In this document: one piece after another, positions 27,804 to 36,448 of the stretch | Layout: each line of letters opens with the position of its first letter | How positions within the stretch are numbered: the stretch's first letter is position 1 | From: Chryseomonas sp014190935 | GTDB lineage: Bacteria; Pseudomonadota; Gammaproteobacteria; Pseudomonadales; Pseudomonadaceae | Direction: 5' to 3' | DNA: 64,000 bases | Assembly (NCBI RefSeq): GCF_014190935.1 | Contig: NZ_JACHVV010000003.1 | Location: 186,001 to 250,000, forward strand | The notes under the pieces: generated by a model | Told to the model about the DNA's origin: nothing | What the model saw: only the letters and a program-made list of their open reading frames with translations | Databases searched by the model: none | Translations under genes and position numbers: made by a program

Positions 27804-28110
27804 GATTATCCTTGTCGGTGGAAGGGGCGCGATCTGCGAACTGACCACGCGCGCCGCAGGGGGTTCGTCTGACGAATTGTCAGGTGCCTGACGCCACTTG
27901 GGAAGCGTTACGCCGAGGGCTGGGTGCAAACGCCCGCGACCGGAGCGGCCACTCGCCCACAAATGTTCACAAATGCCCTGGAACCCGGCATTCCGGGCGG
28001 CAGTCAACTGAGACGTGCGCTGTGGACCTGTCCGTCTGCAGCTGATGCCCGCTGCCCCTCCGGCGCGGGCCCCATCAGATTCACAGGTTCATTTCGACGA
28101 GGCCGAACTC
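27804..28110. other. Divergent promoter region between triA and a small exported protein
   Basis: 307 bases with no credible gene. It holds the triA promoter region (with overlapping inverted repeats at 27869-27892) on the left and the leader of the 75-residue exported protein on the right. Confidence 0.6.
27869..27892. promoter_or_regulatory. Overlapping inverted repeats upstream of triA
   Basis: CTGAC-GAATT-GTCAG (27869-27883) overlaps GTCAGG-TG-CCTGAC (27879-27892). Both are exact in their arms. They sit 66-89 bases before the triA start and could be an operator for an unknown regulator. Confidence 0.45.
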
Positions 28111-28338
28111 ATGAAAAAGCTGCTGATCACCTCTACCGCTGCTGTGATGCTGTCGATGGCCACGGGTGTCTTCGCGGCCGATCCCTCCAAGAGCGCCACG
28201 GCCGTCAACGGCTCCGCCACCACCGAGGTGCCGGGCAAGACTACCGTCAAGGGGGGTGCCGACGGCGCCGCCGAGGTGCCCTTCAAGAGCGACAAGCCCA
28301 ACAAGGTCGACGCCCGCAACCAGAACAACATGCAGTAA
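28111..28338 (+). CDS. Small exported protein, unknown
   Basis: 75 residues. MKKLLITSTAAVMLSMATGVFA is a strong Sec signal with cleavage after VFA; the mature 53 residues are hydrophilic (repeated Lys/Asp/Asn, ends VDARNQNNMQ) and probably disordered. ATG 28111 is preceded by GAGG at 9 bases. A perfect terminator follows 22 bases after the stop. No family is recognised; the mature sequence lacks cysteines and motifs. Confidence 0.78.
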   Translation: MKKLLITSTAAVMLSMATGVFAADPSKSATAVNGSATTEVPGKTTVKGGADGAAEVPFKSDKPNKVDARNQNNMQ

Positions 28339-28360
28339 CCGCCCACCTCTGGCGGTAACG

Positions 28361-28387
28361 AAAAGCCCCGGCATGCCGGGGCTTTTT
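28361..28387 (+). terminator. Rho-independent terminator
   Basis: Exactly palindromic AAAAGCCCCGGCATGCCGGGGCTTTTT, ending the 75-residue exported-protein gene. Confidence 0.92.
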
Positions 28388-28410
28388 GCTGTCTGCCGCG
28401 CAGACGGCAG

Positions 28411-28436
28411 ACAAAACAAACCCCGCCGAAGCGGGG
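28411..28436 (-). terminator. Rho-independent terminator of the DUF1127 gene
   Basis: On the minus strand, stem CCCCGC-TTCG-GCGGGG followed by TTTGTTTTGT. It lies 28 bases past the DUF1127 stop. Confidence 0.85.
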
Positions 28437-28463
28437 TCTGTGGAAACTGTGCAGCTGCCGGGC

Positions 28464-28673
28464 TTAGCGCCAGAACGGCTTGTGCATTTCCTGGTAGCGC
28501 TGGGCCTCGGTGATACCGGCGTCAGCCAGCATACGGGTATCCAGACGGGCCAGTTCATTGCGGCTGGCGATGCGACGCTGCCAGGTAGACAGGGTGGAGA
28601 TAACGCGCAGGGCAGCGGGAACACGGGTGCTGGGCTTGGCGTTGTACAGCGAGGAACTGAAGGTGCGTTCCAT
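28464..28673 (-). CDS. DUF1127 (YjiS-like) small protein
   Basis: 69 residues: MERTFSSSLYN... followed by the DUF1127 block RRIASRNELARLDTRMLADAGITEAQRYQEMHKPFW. Proteins of this group are short, basic, arginine-rich and cytosolic; some bind RNA or affect phosphate and growth regulation in alphaproteobacteria. The start ATG at 28673 has GAAGGAAAG upstream. Convergent with the small exported-protein gene, with back-to-back terminators between them. Confidence 0.85.
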   Translation of the reverse strand: MERTFSSSLYNAKPSTRVPAALRVISTLSTWQRRIASRNELARLDTRMLADAGITEAQRYQEMHKPFWR

Positions 28674-29027
28674 GGTGGCTTTCCTTCCCGCTTGTGACGG
28701 GTACTGGTCATCGAATGGCGCCATTGTCTCGCCGGACGAGTGCTACCACCAGTAACAGTACAGGGAAAGGTTCGCGGATCACCTCAGGCACAATTGCAAC
28801 TGTACTGCTGCAATTTGGGTCATTCTGTAACGTCTTGCACCATTGCAGTGCAAAATTTGGTTACCAGAGGGAACATCGCAAGAATCTGAGCTGTACAGTT
28901 GGCCGCTAGCCAACAAAACAGGAGTGCTGTTCTACCTGTTACCGCACCCGCTGTCCAGCCTGGGAACGCCCTCGTGCTCCAGAAAGAGGCGCTCCCGACG
29001 CCCGGCGACGTCGGAAGCCTCTCGCGA
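28674..29027. other. Gene-free stretch between DUF1127 and the permease
   Basis: 354 bases, A/T-richer than the surroundings in the middle. It holds the DUF1127 promoter and two near-related inverted repeats, AATTGCA...TGCAATT (28792-28815) and TTGCA...TGCAA (28835-28853). I see no gene. Confidence 0.55.
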
Positions 29028-30416
29028 TCAACGTACGGCGGCAGCCAGGCTCGGCGTGGCGGGCTGGCGACGGCCGACCCAGGTACCGATGGCCACGACC
29101 ACCAGCGCCAGCAGACCGGTCGCCAGGATCTCGAAGCGATGGGCTTCGCTGAACAGCATCACGGTCAGGGCGCCGACGATGAAGACGATCACCGCCCAGG
29201 TCAGCCAGGGGAACAGCCACATGCGGAATTCCAGCTGCTCGCCACGGGCCATCAGCTTGCGTCTCAGGCGCAGCTGGGTCACGGCGATCACCAGGTAGAC
29301 CAGCAGGGCCACGGCGCCGGAGGTGGACAGCAGGAAGCTGAACACCGCCTCGGGCATGGTGTAGTTGGCGATGGTGGTGAGGAAGCCCACGGCGGTACTG
29401 GCCAGCACCGCAGCCCGCGGTACACCGCTGCTGGAGGCCCGACCCAGCTTGGCCGGGGCATCGCCACGGCGAGCCAGGGAATAGAGCATGCGCGAGGCGG
29501 TATAGAGCGCCGAGTTCAGGCAGCTGGCCACGGCGACCAGCACCACGCAATCGACGATCAGCTTGGCGTTGGGGATCGACAGGACCTCCAGGGCACGCTG
29601 ATAGGAACCCACCAGCGGCAGCTGGGCATCGTTCCAGGGCACCATGGACACCACCAGGAAGATGGAGACCAGATAGAACAGCGCGATCCGCCAGATCACC
29701 GAGTTGGTGGCCTTGCTGATCTGCCGCGACGGATCCTTGGATTCGGCGGCGGCGATGGTGACGATCTCGGTGCCCATGAAGCTGAACATGGTGGTCAGCA
29801 GGGCGCCCAGCACCGCGCCGAAGCCATTGGGCATGAAGCCGCCGGTATGGGCCATCAGGTTGCTCAGGCCACTGACCTCGCGACCCGGCAGGGCGCCGAC
29901 CAGGGCCGCCGCGCCCAGGGCGATGAAGGCGACGATGGCGATGACCTTGAGCAGGGCGAACCAGAATTCGAACTCGCCGTACTTGGCGACGCTGAACAGA
30001 TTGGTCACGGTCAGGATGCCGGTGATGATCAGGGCGAACTGCCAGGTGGCGATCGCCGGGAACCAGGCACTGAGGATGGCAGCGGCGGCCACCGCCTCCA
30101 GCGGAATCACCAGCACCCAGAACCACCAGTACAGCCAGCCGATGGTGAAGCCGGCCCAGCGACCGATGCCCTGCTGCGCATAGGAAGAGAAGGACCCGGT
30201 ATCGGGCGAGGCGACGGCCATTTCACCCAGCATGCGCATGACCAGCACCACCAGGGTACCGGCCAGGGCATAGGCCAGCAGTACGGCCGGGCCGGCCGCG
30301 GCGATGGCATGACCGGAGCCGACGAACAGACCGGCACCGATCACCCCGGCGATGGACAACATGGTCACATGGCGCGGTTTGAGCGCCGGAGAGAGGCTGC
30401 ATTCTACGTTGGACAT
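29028..30416 (-). CDS. gabP: GabP-like amino-acid permease (APC family)
   Basis: 462 residues with twelve membrane helices. APC superfamily, amino acid transporter (AAT) group: MLSIAGVIGAGLFVGSG in helix 1, MRMLGEMAVASPDTGSFSSYA and the helix 6 FSFMGTEIVTIAAAESKDP are family signatures. It most resembles GABA permease GabP of P. aeruginosa and E. coli; related permeases for proline or aromatic amino acids cannot be excluded. Single gene; long upstream region with two copies of a palindrome. Confidence 0.8.
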   Translation of the reverse strand: MSNVECSLSPALKPRHVTMLSIAGVIGAGLFVGSGHAIAAAGPAVLLAYALAGTLVVLVMRMLGEMAVASPDTGSFSSYAQQGIGRWAGFTIGWLYWWFWVLVIPLEAVAAAAILSAWFPAIATWQFALIITGILTVTNLFSVAKYGEFEFWFALLKVIAIVAFIALGAAALVGALPGREVSGLSNLMAHTGGFMPNGFGAVLGALLTTMFSFMGTEIVTIAAAESKDPSRQISKATNSVIWRIALFYLVSIFLVVSMVPWNDAQLPLVGSYQRALEVLSIPNAKLIVDCVVLVAVASCLNSALYTASRMLYSLARRGDAPAKLGRASSSGVPRAAVLASTAVGFLTTIANYTMPEAVFSFLLSTSGAVALLVYLVIAVTQLRLRRKLMARGEQLEFRMWLFPWLTWAVIVFIVGALTVMLFSEAHRFEILATGLLALVVVAIGTWVGRRQPATPSLAAAVR

Positions 30417-30448
30417 AAGGTGTTACCTGACAACGGAAAGCCTCCCAA

Positions 30449-30461
30449 GTGCAACTTGCGC
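30449..30461. promoter_or_regulatory. Palindrome GTGCAACTTGCGC, gabP side
   Basis: Thirteen-base near-palindrome 33 bases before the gabP start. One base different from the perfect copy at 30630-30642, suggesting a shared regulator. Confidence 0.45.
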
Positions 30462-30629
30462 GCCACCCGGGCTGAAATCGGCACAAATTGAACGCAAAGG
30501 GTGCAACGCCTCGCGGAAAGCGGCGAAAAAGCGGCACTCCAGCGAGCTATCGCGCTAACCATCTGATGTGCAAAGCGATTTCTTTTATGCACGCCAGCGC
30601 GTTCGGCCTGCTTCGTTAGGTATCACCTT

Positions 30630-30642
30630 GTGCAACTTGCAC
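30630..30642. promoter_or_regulatory. Palindrome GTGCAACTTGCAC
   Basis: Perfect arms GTGCAA/TTGCAC about a central C. 181 bases from the copy at 30449. Half-site GTGCAA also occurs at 30511 and 30568. Confidence 0.45.
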
Positions 30643-30898
30643 TCTTATGGTGCTCGCAAAGGTGGAACCTTAGGTAACCAGACAGAACATGCACGACAAC
30701 GCCCGGCCTCGCAGGGTGAGGAATGCCGCCCACGGCGGAGAGATAGCCGCTCCTGGAGCGTCGCGACGGATTGTCTCCACCTCAGGACCACCCTGGGCCG
30801 CGACCTGCGCGCTTTTCCCCCTCGCGACGAGAGCGATGGAACTTGCCGGGCCGCGTGGCCTCTGCACACCTGCGACAAAATGTAACCGCGGCCAGTGG

Positions 30899-30932
30899 AT
30901 GTTGGTAATATTCCAACATATTAGCTAGCTAA
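30899..30932. promoter_or_regulatory. Operator-like palindromes before the gluconate dehydrogenase operon
   Basis: ATGTTGG-TAATATT-CCAACAT (30899-30919) has perfect seven-base arms; one base later TTAGCTAGCTAA (30921-30932) is a perfect 12-base palindrome. Both lie 48-81 bases before the first start codon, where a promoter is expected. Confidence 0.55.
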
Positions 30933-30979
30933 CCATAAGCCCTGCGGTTTCACGTCGGGCACCTGATGAGACCCTGACC

Positions 30980-31711
30980 ATGTCCGCAGACGATTCCGTC
31001 CCGGCCCGCCGCGACTTCCTGCGCAAGTCCCTGAGCCTGATCCCCGTGGTCGCCCTGGCGGGCGGTGCAACCTCGGGCCTGGCCCTCGCCACGCCCTCCC
31101 CGGAAAACAAGCCGGGCAGCAGTCCGCGCGCCGACCACTATCAGCCGGTGTTCTTTACCGCCGAGGAATGGGCCTTCGTGCAGGCCGCGGTGGCCCGGCT
31201 GATTCCGGCGGACGAACTCGGCCCGGGCGCGCTGGAAGCCGGTGCGCCGGAATTCATCGATCGGCAGATGCAGACCGCCTATGCGCGTGGCGGCCTCTGG
31301 TACATGCAGGGTCCCTTCGCCGCCGATGCCGCACCGGAGATGGGCTACCAGAGTCGCCTGGTACCCCAGGACCTCTATCGCCTGGGCATCGCCGCGGTGG
31401 ATCGCTGGACCCGCCAGCAGCACGGCAAGGTCTTCGCCGAGCTGGCACCCGCCGAGCAGGACGCGGCCCTCAAGGCCCTGGAAAGCGGTGACGCCGCTCT
31501 CGAGGGCGTGCCGGCCAAGCTGTTCTTCGCCCAGCTGCTGCAGAACACCAAGGAAGGCTTCTATTGCGATCCGCTGCATGGCGGCAACAAGGAACTGGTC
31601 GGCTGGAAGCTGGTGAATTTTCCCGGCGCCCGTGCCGACTTCATGGACTGGGTGGAGCGCGACGAGCGCTATCCGCTGCCGCCGGTCTCCATTCGCGGGG
31701 AGCGCGGTTGA
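30980..31711 (+). CDS. Gluconate 2-dehydrogenase, small (gamma) subunit
   Basis: 243 residues. A twin-arginine signal, R10-R11-DFLRKSL followed by a hydrophobic stretch ending in LALA, sends it folded to the periplasm; the flavoprotein has no signal of its own and is thought to be carried along. It matches the gluconate 2-dehydrogenase subunit 3 family (FFTAEEWAFVQAAVARLIPADELGPGA, EGFYCDPLHGGNKELVGW). The complex oxidises D-gluconate to 2-ketogluconate on the outer face of the inner membrane and passes electrons to ubiquinone. The stop overlaps the next ATG (ATGA). Confidence 0.9.
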   Translation: MSADDSVPARRDFLRKSLSLIPVVALAGGATSGLALATPSPENKPGSSPRADHYQPVFFTAEEWAFVQAAVARLIPADELGPGALEAGAPEFIDRQMQTAYARGGLWYMQGPFAADAAPEMGYQSRLVPQDLYRLGIAAVDRWTRQQHGKVFAELAPAEQDAALKALESGDAALEGVPAKLFFAQLLQNTKEGFYCDPLHGGNKELVGWKLVNFPGARADFMDWVERDERYPLPPVSIRGERG

Positions 31712-33498
31712 TGAGCAAGGTATTGCCCAGCAAGCAGGTAGTGATCGTCGGCTTCGGCTGGACCGGCGCCATCATGGCCAAGGAACTGACCGAGGCCGGC
31801 CTGGACGTGGTGGCCCTGGAACGTGGCAGCTACCGCGACACCTATCCCGATGGCTCCTATCCCCAGGTGATCGACGAACTCACCTACAGCATCCGCAAGA
31901 AGCTGTTCGTCGATGTCTCCAAGGAAACCGTCACCATCCGCCACAGCGTCAACGACGTCGCCCTGCCCAATCGCCAGCTCGGCGTCTTCCTGCCCGGCGA
32001 TGGCGTGGGCGGCGCCGGCCTGCACTGGTCGGGGGTGCACTTCCGCGTCGATCCGGTGGAGTTGCGCCTGCGCAGCCACTATGAAGAGCGCTACGGCAAG
32101 AAATTCATCCCCGACGGCATGACCATCCAGGACTTCGGCGTCAGCTACGGCGAGCTGGAGCCCTACTTCGACTTCGCCGAAAAGGTCTTTGGCACCTCGG
32201 GCACCGCCTGGAGCATCAAGGGCCAGGTGGTGGGCGACGGCAAGGGCGGCAACCCCTATGCCGCGGATCGCTCCAGCGACTTCCCGCTGCCGGCGCAAAA
32301 GAACACCGTCTCGGCGCAACTGTTCGAGAAGGCCGCGCGGGACGTGGGCTATCACCCCTACAACCTGCCCTCGGCCAACACCTCGGGGCCCTACACCAAC
32401 CCCTACGGGTGCCAGATGGGTCCCTGCAACTTCTGCGGCTACTGCAGCGGCTACGTCTGCTACATGTATTCCAAGGCCTCGCCGAATCTCAACATCCTGC
32501 CGGCGCTCAAGCAGGAGCCGCGCTTCGAATTGCGCAGCCAGGCCCATGTGCTCAGGGTCAATCTCGACAGCACCGGCAAGCGGGCCACCGGGGTGACCTA
32601 CCTGGACGCCCAGGGCCAGGAGCTGGAGCAGCCGGCCGACATCGTCATCCTCGCCGCCTTCCAGTTCAACAACGTGCGCCTGATGCTGCTGTCGGGCATC
32701 GGCCAGCCCTATGATCCCAGGACCGGCGAGGGTGTGGTCGGGCGCAACTTCGCCTACCAGAACATGGCCACCATCAAGGCCTTCTTCCGCCAGGACCAGC
32801 ACCACACCAATCCCTTCATCGGCGCCGGCGGCAATGGCGTGGCGGTGGACGACTTCAACGCCGACAACTTCGACCACGGCCCCCACGGCTTCGTCGGTGG
32901 CTCGCCCATGTGGGTCAACCAGGCCGGCACCCGCCCCATCGCCGGCGCGGCCAATCCACCCGGTACGCCGCAGTGGGGCAGTGCCTGGAAGAAGGCCCAG
33001 GCCGGCTACTACAACCATCAGCTGTCGATGGACGCCCACGGCGCGCACCAGTCCTATCGCGACAACTACCTGGACCTCGACCCCACCTACCGCGACGCCT
33101 ATGGCCAGCCGCTGCTGCGCATGACCTTCGACTGGAAGGACAACGACATCCGCATGACCCGCTTCATGGCCGCCAAGATGAAGAAGATCGCCGAGGCCAT
33201 GAGCCCCGAGCACATCAGTGTCGCGGTCAAGGATTTCGGCGGTCACTTCAACACCGCCAGCTACCAGACCACCCACTTGAACGGTGGCGCCATCATGGGT
33301 ACCGATCCCAAGACCAGCGCGGTCAATCGCTACCTGCAGAGCTGGGACGTGCACAACGTCTTCGTGCCGGGCGCCTCGGCCTTTCCCCAGGGCCTGGGCT
33401 ACAACCCCACCGGCCTGGTGGCGGCCCTGACCTACTGGTCCGCGCGAGCCATCCGCGAGCAGTACCTGAAGAATCCCGGCCCGCTGGTGCAGGCATGA
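31711..33498 (+). CDS. Gluconate 2-dehydrogenase, GMC flavoprotein subunit
   Basis: 595 residues, FAD-dependent GMC oxidoreductase. The dinucleotide fold is at the extreme N-terminus (VVIVGFGWTGAIMAKELTEAGLDVVALERG, residues 8-37), with a cysteine-rich insert (GCQMGPCNFCGYCSGYVCY, about 235-253) typical of membrane gluconate and 2-ketogluconate dehydrogenases, and the C-terminal GMC catalytic block with His (HLNGGAIMGTDP; FVPGASAFPQGLGYNPTG). It is catalytic subunit I. It overlaps both neighbours by four bases. Gluconate is the likely substrate; 2-ketogluconate or sorbitol dehydrogenases of the same build are alternatives. Confidence 0.9.
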   Translation: MSKVLPSKQVVIVGFGWTGAIMAKELTEAGLDVVALERGSYRDTYPDGSYPQVIDELTYSIRKKLFVDVSKETVTIRHSVNDVALPNRQLGVFLPGDGVGGAGLHWSGVHFRVDPVELRLRSHYEERYGKKFIPDGMTIQDFGVSYGELEPYFDFAEKVFGTSGTAWSIKGQVVGDGKGGNPYAADRSSDFPLPAQKNTVSAQLFEKAARDVGYHPYNLPSANTSGPYTNPYGCQMGPCNFCGYCSGYVCYMYSKASPNLNILPALKQEPRFELRSQAHVLRVNLDSTGKRATGVTYLDAQGQELEQPADIVILAAFQFNNVRLMLLSGIGQPYDPRTGEGVVGRNFAYQNMATIKAFFRQDQHHTNPFIGAGGNGVAVDDFNADNFDHGPHGFVGGSPMWVNQAGTRPIAGAANPPGTPQWGSAWKKAQAGYYNHQLSMDAHGAHQSYRDNYLDLDPTYRDAYGQPLLRMTFDWKDNDIRMTRFMAAKMKKIAEAMSPEHISVAVKDFGGHFNTASYQTTHLNGGAIMGTDPKTSAVNRYLQSWDVHNVFVPGASAFPQGLGYNPTGLVAALTYWSARAIREQYLKNPGPLVQA

Positions 33499-33509
33499 GA
33501 GGCGCGTCC

Positions 33510-34853
33510 ATGATCCTCCGTACCCTCGCGACCCTGCTCCTGGGCAGCGGCCTGGCGCTGGCGGCCCAGGCCGCCGAAGACACTGACCCGGCGCTGGTCA
33601 AGAAAGGCGAATACCTGGCCCGCGCCGGCGATTGCGTGGCCTGCCACACGGCGCCGGGCGGCCAGCCCTTCGCCGGCGGCCTGCCCATGCAGACGCCCAT
33701 CGGCACCCTCTATTCCACCAACATCACCCCGGATCGGCAGACCGGCATCGGCGCCTACAGCTATGCCGACTTCGACGCCGCCATCCGCCAGGGCATCGCC
33801 AAGGAGGGCCATACCCTCTATCCCGCCATGCCCTATCCCTCCTATGCCCGGGTCAGCGAGGGCGACATGCGCGCCCTCTATGCCTACTTCATGCACGGCG
33901 TGACGCCGGTCGAGCAGGCCAATCGCGACAGCGACATCGCCTGGCCGCTGTCCATGCGCTGGCCGCTGGCGATCTGGCGCCAGCTGTTCGCGCCCGAGGT
34001 GGTGCAATTCCAGCCCGCGCCGGACCAGGACCCGGTGGTGGCCCGCGGCGCCTACCTGGTGGAAGGCCTCGGCCACTGCGGCGCCTGCCACACCCCGCGC
34101 GCCCTGACCATGCAGGAGAAGGCGCTCTCCCCCGCCGACGGCAAGGATTTCCTCGCCGGCAGCGCGCCCCTGGAAGGCTGGATCGCCAAGAATCTGCGCG
34201 GCGACCAGCGCGACGGCCTGGGCCGCTGGAGCGAAGCTCAGCTGGTGCAATTCCTCAAGACCGGGCGCTCCGCCGACAGCGCCGTGTTCGGCGGCATGAC
34301 CGAGGTGGTGCAGCACAGCCTGCAGTACCTGAGCGACGCCGATCTGCAGGCCATCGCCCGTTACCTCAAGACCTTGCCGGCCAAGGATCCGCACGATGCG
34401 CCCTTCCAGGCCGACGGACGCGCCGCCGCGGCGCTCTGGCGCGGCGATGACAGCGCCCGTGGCGCCCAGGTCTATGTGGACAACTGCGCCGCCTGCCACC
34501 GCACCGATGGCCAGGGCTACGACCGGGTGTTCCCGGCGCTGGCCGGCAATCCGGTGCTGCGCACGGCCGACGCCAGCTCGCTGATCAACATCGTGCTCAA
34601 GGGCGGCACCCTGCCCGGCCTGCACACCGCGCCGTCGATGATCGTCATGCCGCCCTTCGGCTGGCGCCTGAACGATGCCCAGGTGGCCGACGTGGTCAGC
34701 TTCATCCGCGCCAGCTGGGGCAACGCCGCCGCGCCGGTGAGCGCCGCCGAGGTCGCCAAGTGGCGCACCGACGATACGCGCACCACCTCCGGCGATGACC
34801 TGGGTCAGGCCTTTGGCCACGGCCAGCCGGAGCCGCGCGAGGCGGGCAAGTAG
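33510..34853 (+). CDS. Gluconate 2-dehydrogenase, triheme cytochrome c subunit
   Basis: 447 residues. Sec signal MILRTLATLLLGSGLALAAQA, then three class I cytochrome c domains with heme sites C42-VACH, C190-GACH and C326-AACH. It anchors the dehydrogenase and hands electrons to the quinone pool or an oxidase. ATG 33510 is chosen because GAGAGG lies 8 bases upstream; an ATG at 33495 overlapping the preceding stop is the alternative and would add five residues. It ends the three-gene operon in the usual order gamma, flavoprotein, cytochrome. Confidence 0.9.
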   Translation: MILRTLATLLLGSGLALAAQAAEDTDPALVKKGEYLARAGDCVACHTAPGGQPFAGGLPMQTPIGTLYSTNITPDRQTGIGAYSYADFDAAIRQGIAKEGHTLYPAMPYPSYARVSEGDMRALYAYFMHGVTPVEQANRDSDIAWPLSMRWPLAIWRQLFAPEVVQFQPAPDQDPVVARGAYLVEGLGHCGACHTPRALTMQEKALSPADGKDFLAGSAPLEGWIAKNLRGDQRDGLGRWSEAQLVQFLKTGRSADSAVFGGMTEVVQHSLQYLSDADLQAIARYLKTLPAKDPHDAPFQADGRAAAALWRGDDSARGAQVYVDNCAACHRTDGQGYDRVFPALAGNPVLRTADASSLINIVLKGGTLPGLHTAPSMIVMPPFGWRLNDAQVADVVSFIRASWGNAAAPVSAAEVAKWRTDDTRTTSGDDLGQAFGHGQPEPREAGK

Positions 34854-34910
34854 CGGACAAAGGGGCGCGACCTCGTCTATAAGGACGGGCCGTGCCCCGG
34901 AGATGCCAGG

Positions 34911-35531
34911 ATGCCTTGCGTACTACACCTGCTCAACGCCAGCGGGCGCCTGGATCCCTGGTGCGCGGTCCTGGAAGAGACCTTTGCCCACGCCTCGACG
35001 CGGATTGCCGCGTACCTGCCCGAACAGCGGGTCGACGTGGTGGTACAGGCAGGCGCCTGGGTGATCCCGGAGCTCGGCCTGAATGGCTACAGTCCGGACG
35101 CCGAGCGGGTGTTTCTGACCCTGGATCCCGACAGTCCGCACCTGCAGCGCGCCTTGCCCGACACCTTCACCGCGCTGCTCGGCCATGAACTGCACCATTG
35201 CCTGCGGCATGCCGGCCCCGGATACGGCACCACGCTGGGGGAAGTCCTGGTCAGTGAAGGCCTGGCCTGCCAATTCGAACACGAACTGACAGGCCAGCTG
35301 CCCTTCTACGCCCAGGCCGCGCCCCAGGAAATGGCCGGATACTGGGACACCCTGAACGCTGCCTTGCAGCAACCGTACGACCACGCCCGCTGGTTCTTCG
35401 GCAGTGGCGACCTGCCTCGCCATCTCGGCTATGCCCTGGGCCGCTGGCGCGTCGAGCGCTACCTGCAACGGCACGGCCTGACGGCTGCCGCCTGCGGACA
35501 GCTCTCGGCGGCCGCCTTCCTCGCGGAGTGA
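34911..35531 (+). CDS. DUF2268-like putative zinc protease
   Basis: 206 residues without signal peptide. A gluzincin-type motif H92-E-L-H-H96 (GHELHHCLRH) is followed by E116 in SEGLACQFEHE, the layout of DUF2268 predicted Zn-dependent proteases. Residues before it give mainly beta strands (VDVVVQAGAWVIPELGLNGYS, VFLTLDP). It starts 57 bases after the dehydrogenase operon in the same direction and is convergent with a LysR gene two bases beyond its stop. Substrate unknown; being adjacent does not imply a role in gluconate oxidation. Confidence 0.75.
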   Translation: MPCVLHLLNASGRLDPWCAVLEETFAHASTRIAAYLPEQRVDVVVQAGAWVIPELGLNGYSPDAERVFLTLDPDSPHLQRALPDTFTALLGHELHHCLRHAGPGYGTTLGEVLVSEGLACQFEHELTGQLPFYAQAAPQEMAGYWDTLNAALQQPYDHARWFFGSGDLPRHLGYALGRWRVERYLQRHGLTAAACGQLSAAAFLAE

Positions 35532-35533
35532 TC

Positions 35534-36448
35534 TCACTGCCTTAGCCAGGCCGGATCGACCGCGGCGAACACCTCCTCCAGCCACGCGACCCAGGCGCGT
35601 ACCCGCGGTGAGGTCTGGCTGGCCAGCGGGTAGACCGCCGCCAGCGGCAAGTCCGGCGGTGGCTGGTCGGGCAGGACTTCGCACAGCCGGCCGGCCGCCA
35701 GGTCCGCCGCCACGTGATAGCGCGGCGCCTGGATCAGGCCCAGCCCGGCCAGGGCGGCACCGACATAGACGTCGGCGCCGCTTAGGGTCAGGCGTCCGGG
35801 CTGATCCAGACAGCGCAGCTCACCCTCGCGCCGGAATTCGAAGGGCAGCCGACGACCGCTACGCTGGGAGCGGTAGTGCACCAGCTGGTGCTGGGCGAGA
35901 TCCGCGAGGCTGTCCGGCCGGCCCTGGTGCGCCAGATAGTCCGGACTGGCACAGGTCACCTGCACCAGCCCGCCCAGCGCCTGGGCGGCCAGGCCCTCGT
36001 CGAGCAGGGGTCCGCTGCGCAGCACGCAGTCGATGCCTTCGCCGATCACGTCCACCGGTCGATCGTCGGCGCTGACGACCAATTCCAGCTCCGGATAGCG
36101 GCGGCAGAATTCCGGCAGCGCCGGCATCACCAGAGCCCGCCCCAGGGCACCGGGCAGATCGACGCGCAGCCGCCCGCGTGGCTGCCGCCGCCGCTGGCTG
36201 AAGGCGCCCTCGATATCGTCCAGCTCGGCCAGCCAGCCGACGCAGCGCTCATAGTAGGCGGCGCCGTCCAGGGTCGGGCTGACCCGCCGGGTGGTGCGAT
36301 GCAGCAAGGTCACCCCGAGGTGGGCTTCCAGCTGCTGCACCAGCAGCGTCGCCATCGCCGGCGACAGCCCGAGATCGGCGGCCGCCCGGCTGAAGGAGCG
36401 GCGCTCGACGATCCGCACGAAGCCGCGCATGGCTGCCAATCGGTCCAA
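35534..36448 (-). CDS. LysR-family regulator
   Basis: 304 residues. Winged helix at about 5-60 (FVRIVERRSFSRAAADLGLSPAMATLLVQQLEAHLG; RTTRRVSPTLDG) and an effector domain of the CrgA group. It is divergent from the aldo/keto reductase gene with 102 bases between, the classic layout of a LysR regulator and its target, so it probably regulates that gene. Confidence 0.9.
   Translation of the reverse strand: MDRLAAMRGFVRIVERRSFSRAAADLGLSPAMATLLVQQLEAHLGVTLLHRTTRRVSPTLDGAAYYERCVGWLAELDDIEGAFSQRRRQPRGRLRVDLPGALGRALVMPALPEFCRRYPELELVVSADDRPVDVIGEGIDCVLRSGPLLDEGLAAQALGGLVQVTCASPDYLAHQGRPDSLADLAQHQLVHYRSQRSGRRLPFEFRREGELRCLDQPGRLTLSGADVYVGAALAGLGLIQAPRYHVAADLAAGRLCEVLPDQPPPDLPLAAVYPLASQTSPRVRAWVAWLEEVFAAVDPAWLRQ

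Larger units (their letters stand above)
30417..30979. other. Divergent regulatory region, gabP / gluconate dehydrogenase
   Basis: 563 bases without a convincing gene (a 105-codon frame at 30568-30885 lacks a ribosome site and codon bias). The stretch 30540-30680 is A/T-rich. It carries two GTGCAACTTGC palindromes toward gabP and two adjacent palindromes just before the gluconate dehydrogenase operon. Confidence 0.6.

Noticed and set aside
30568..30885. 105-codon plus-strand frame in the gabP upstream region
   Set aside because: No Shine-Dalgarno, atypical composition, and overlaps likely regulatory DNA.
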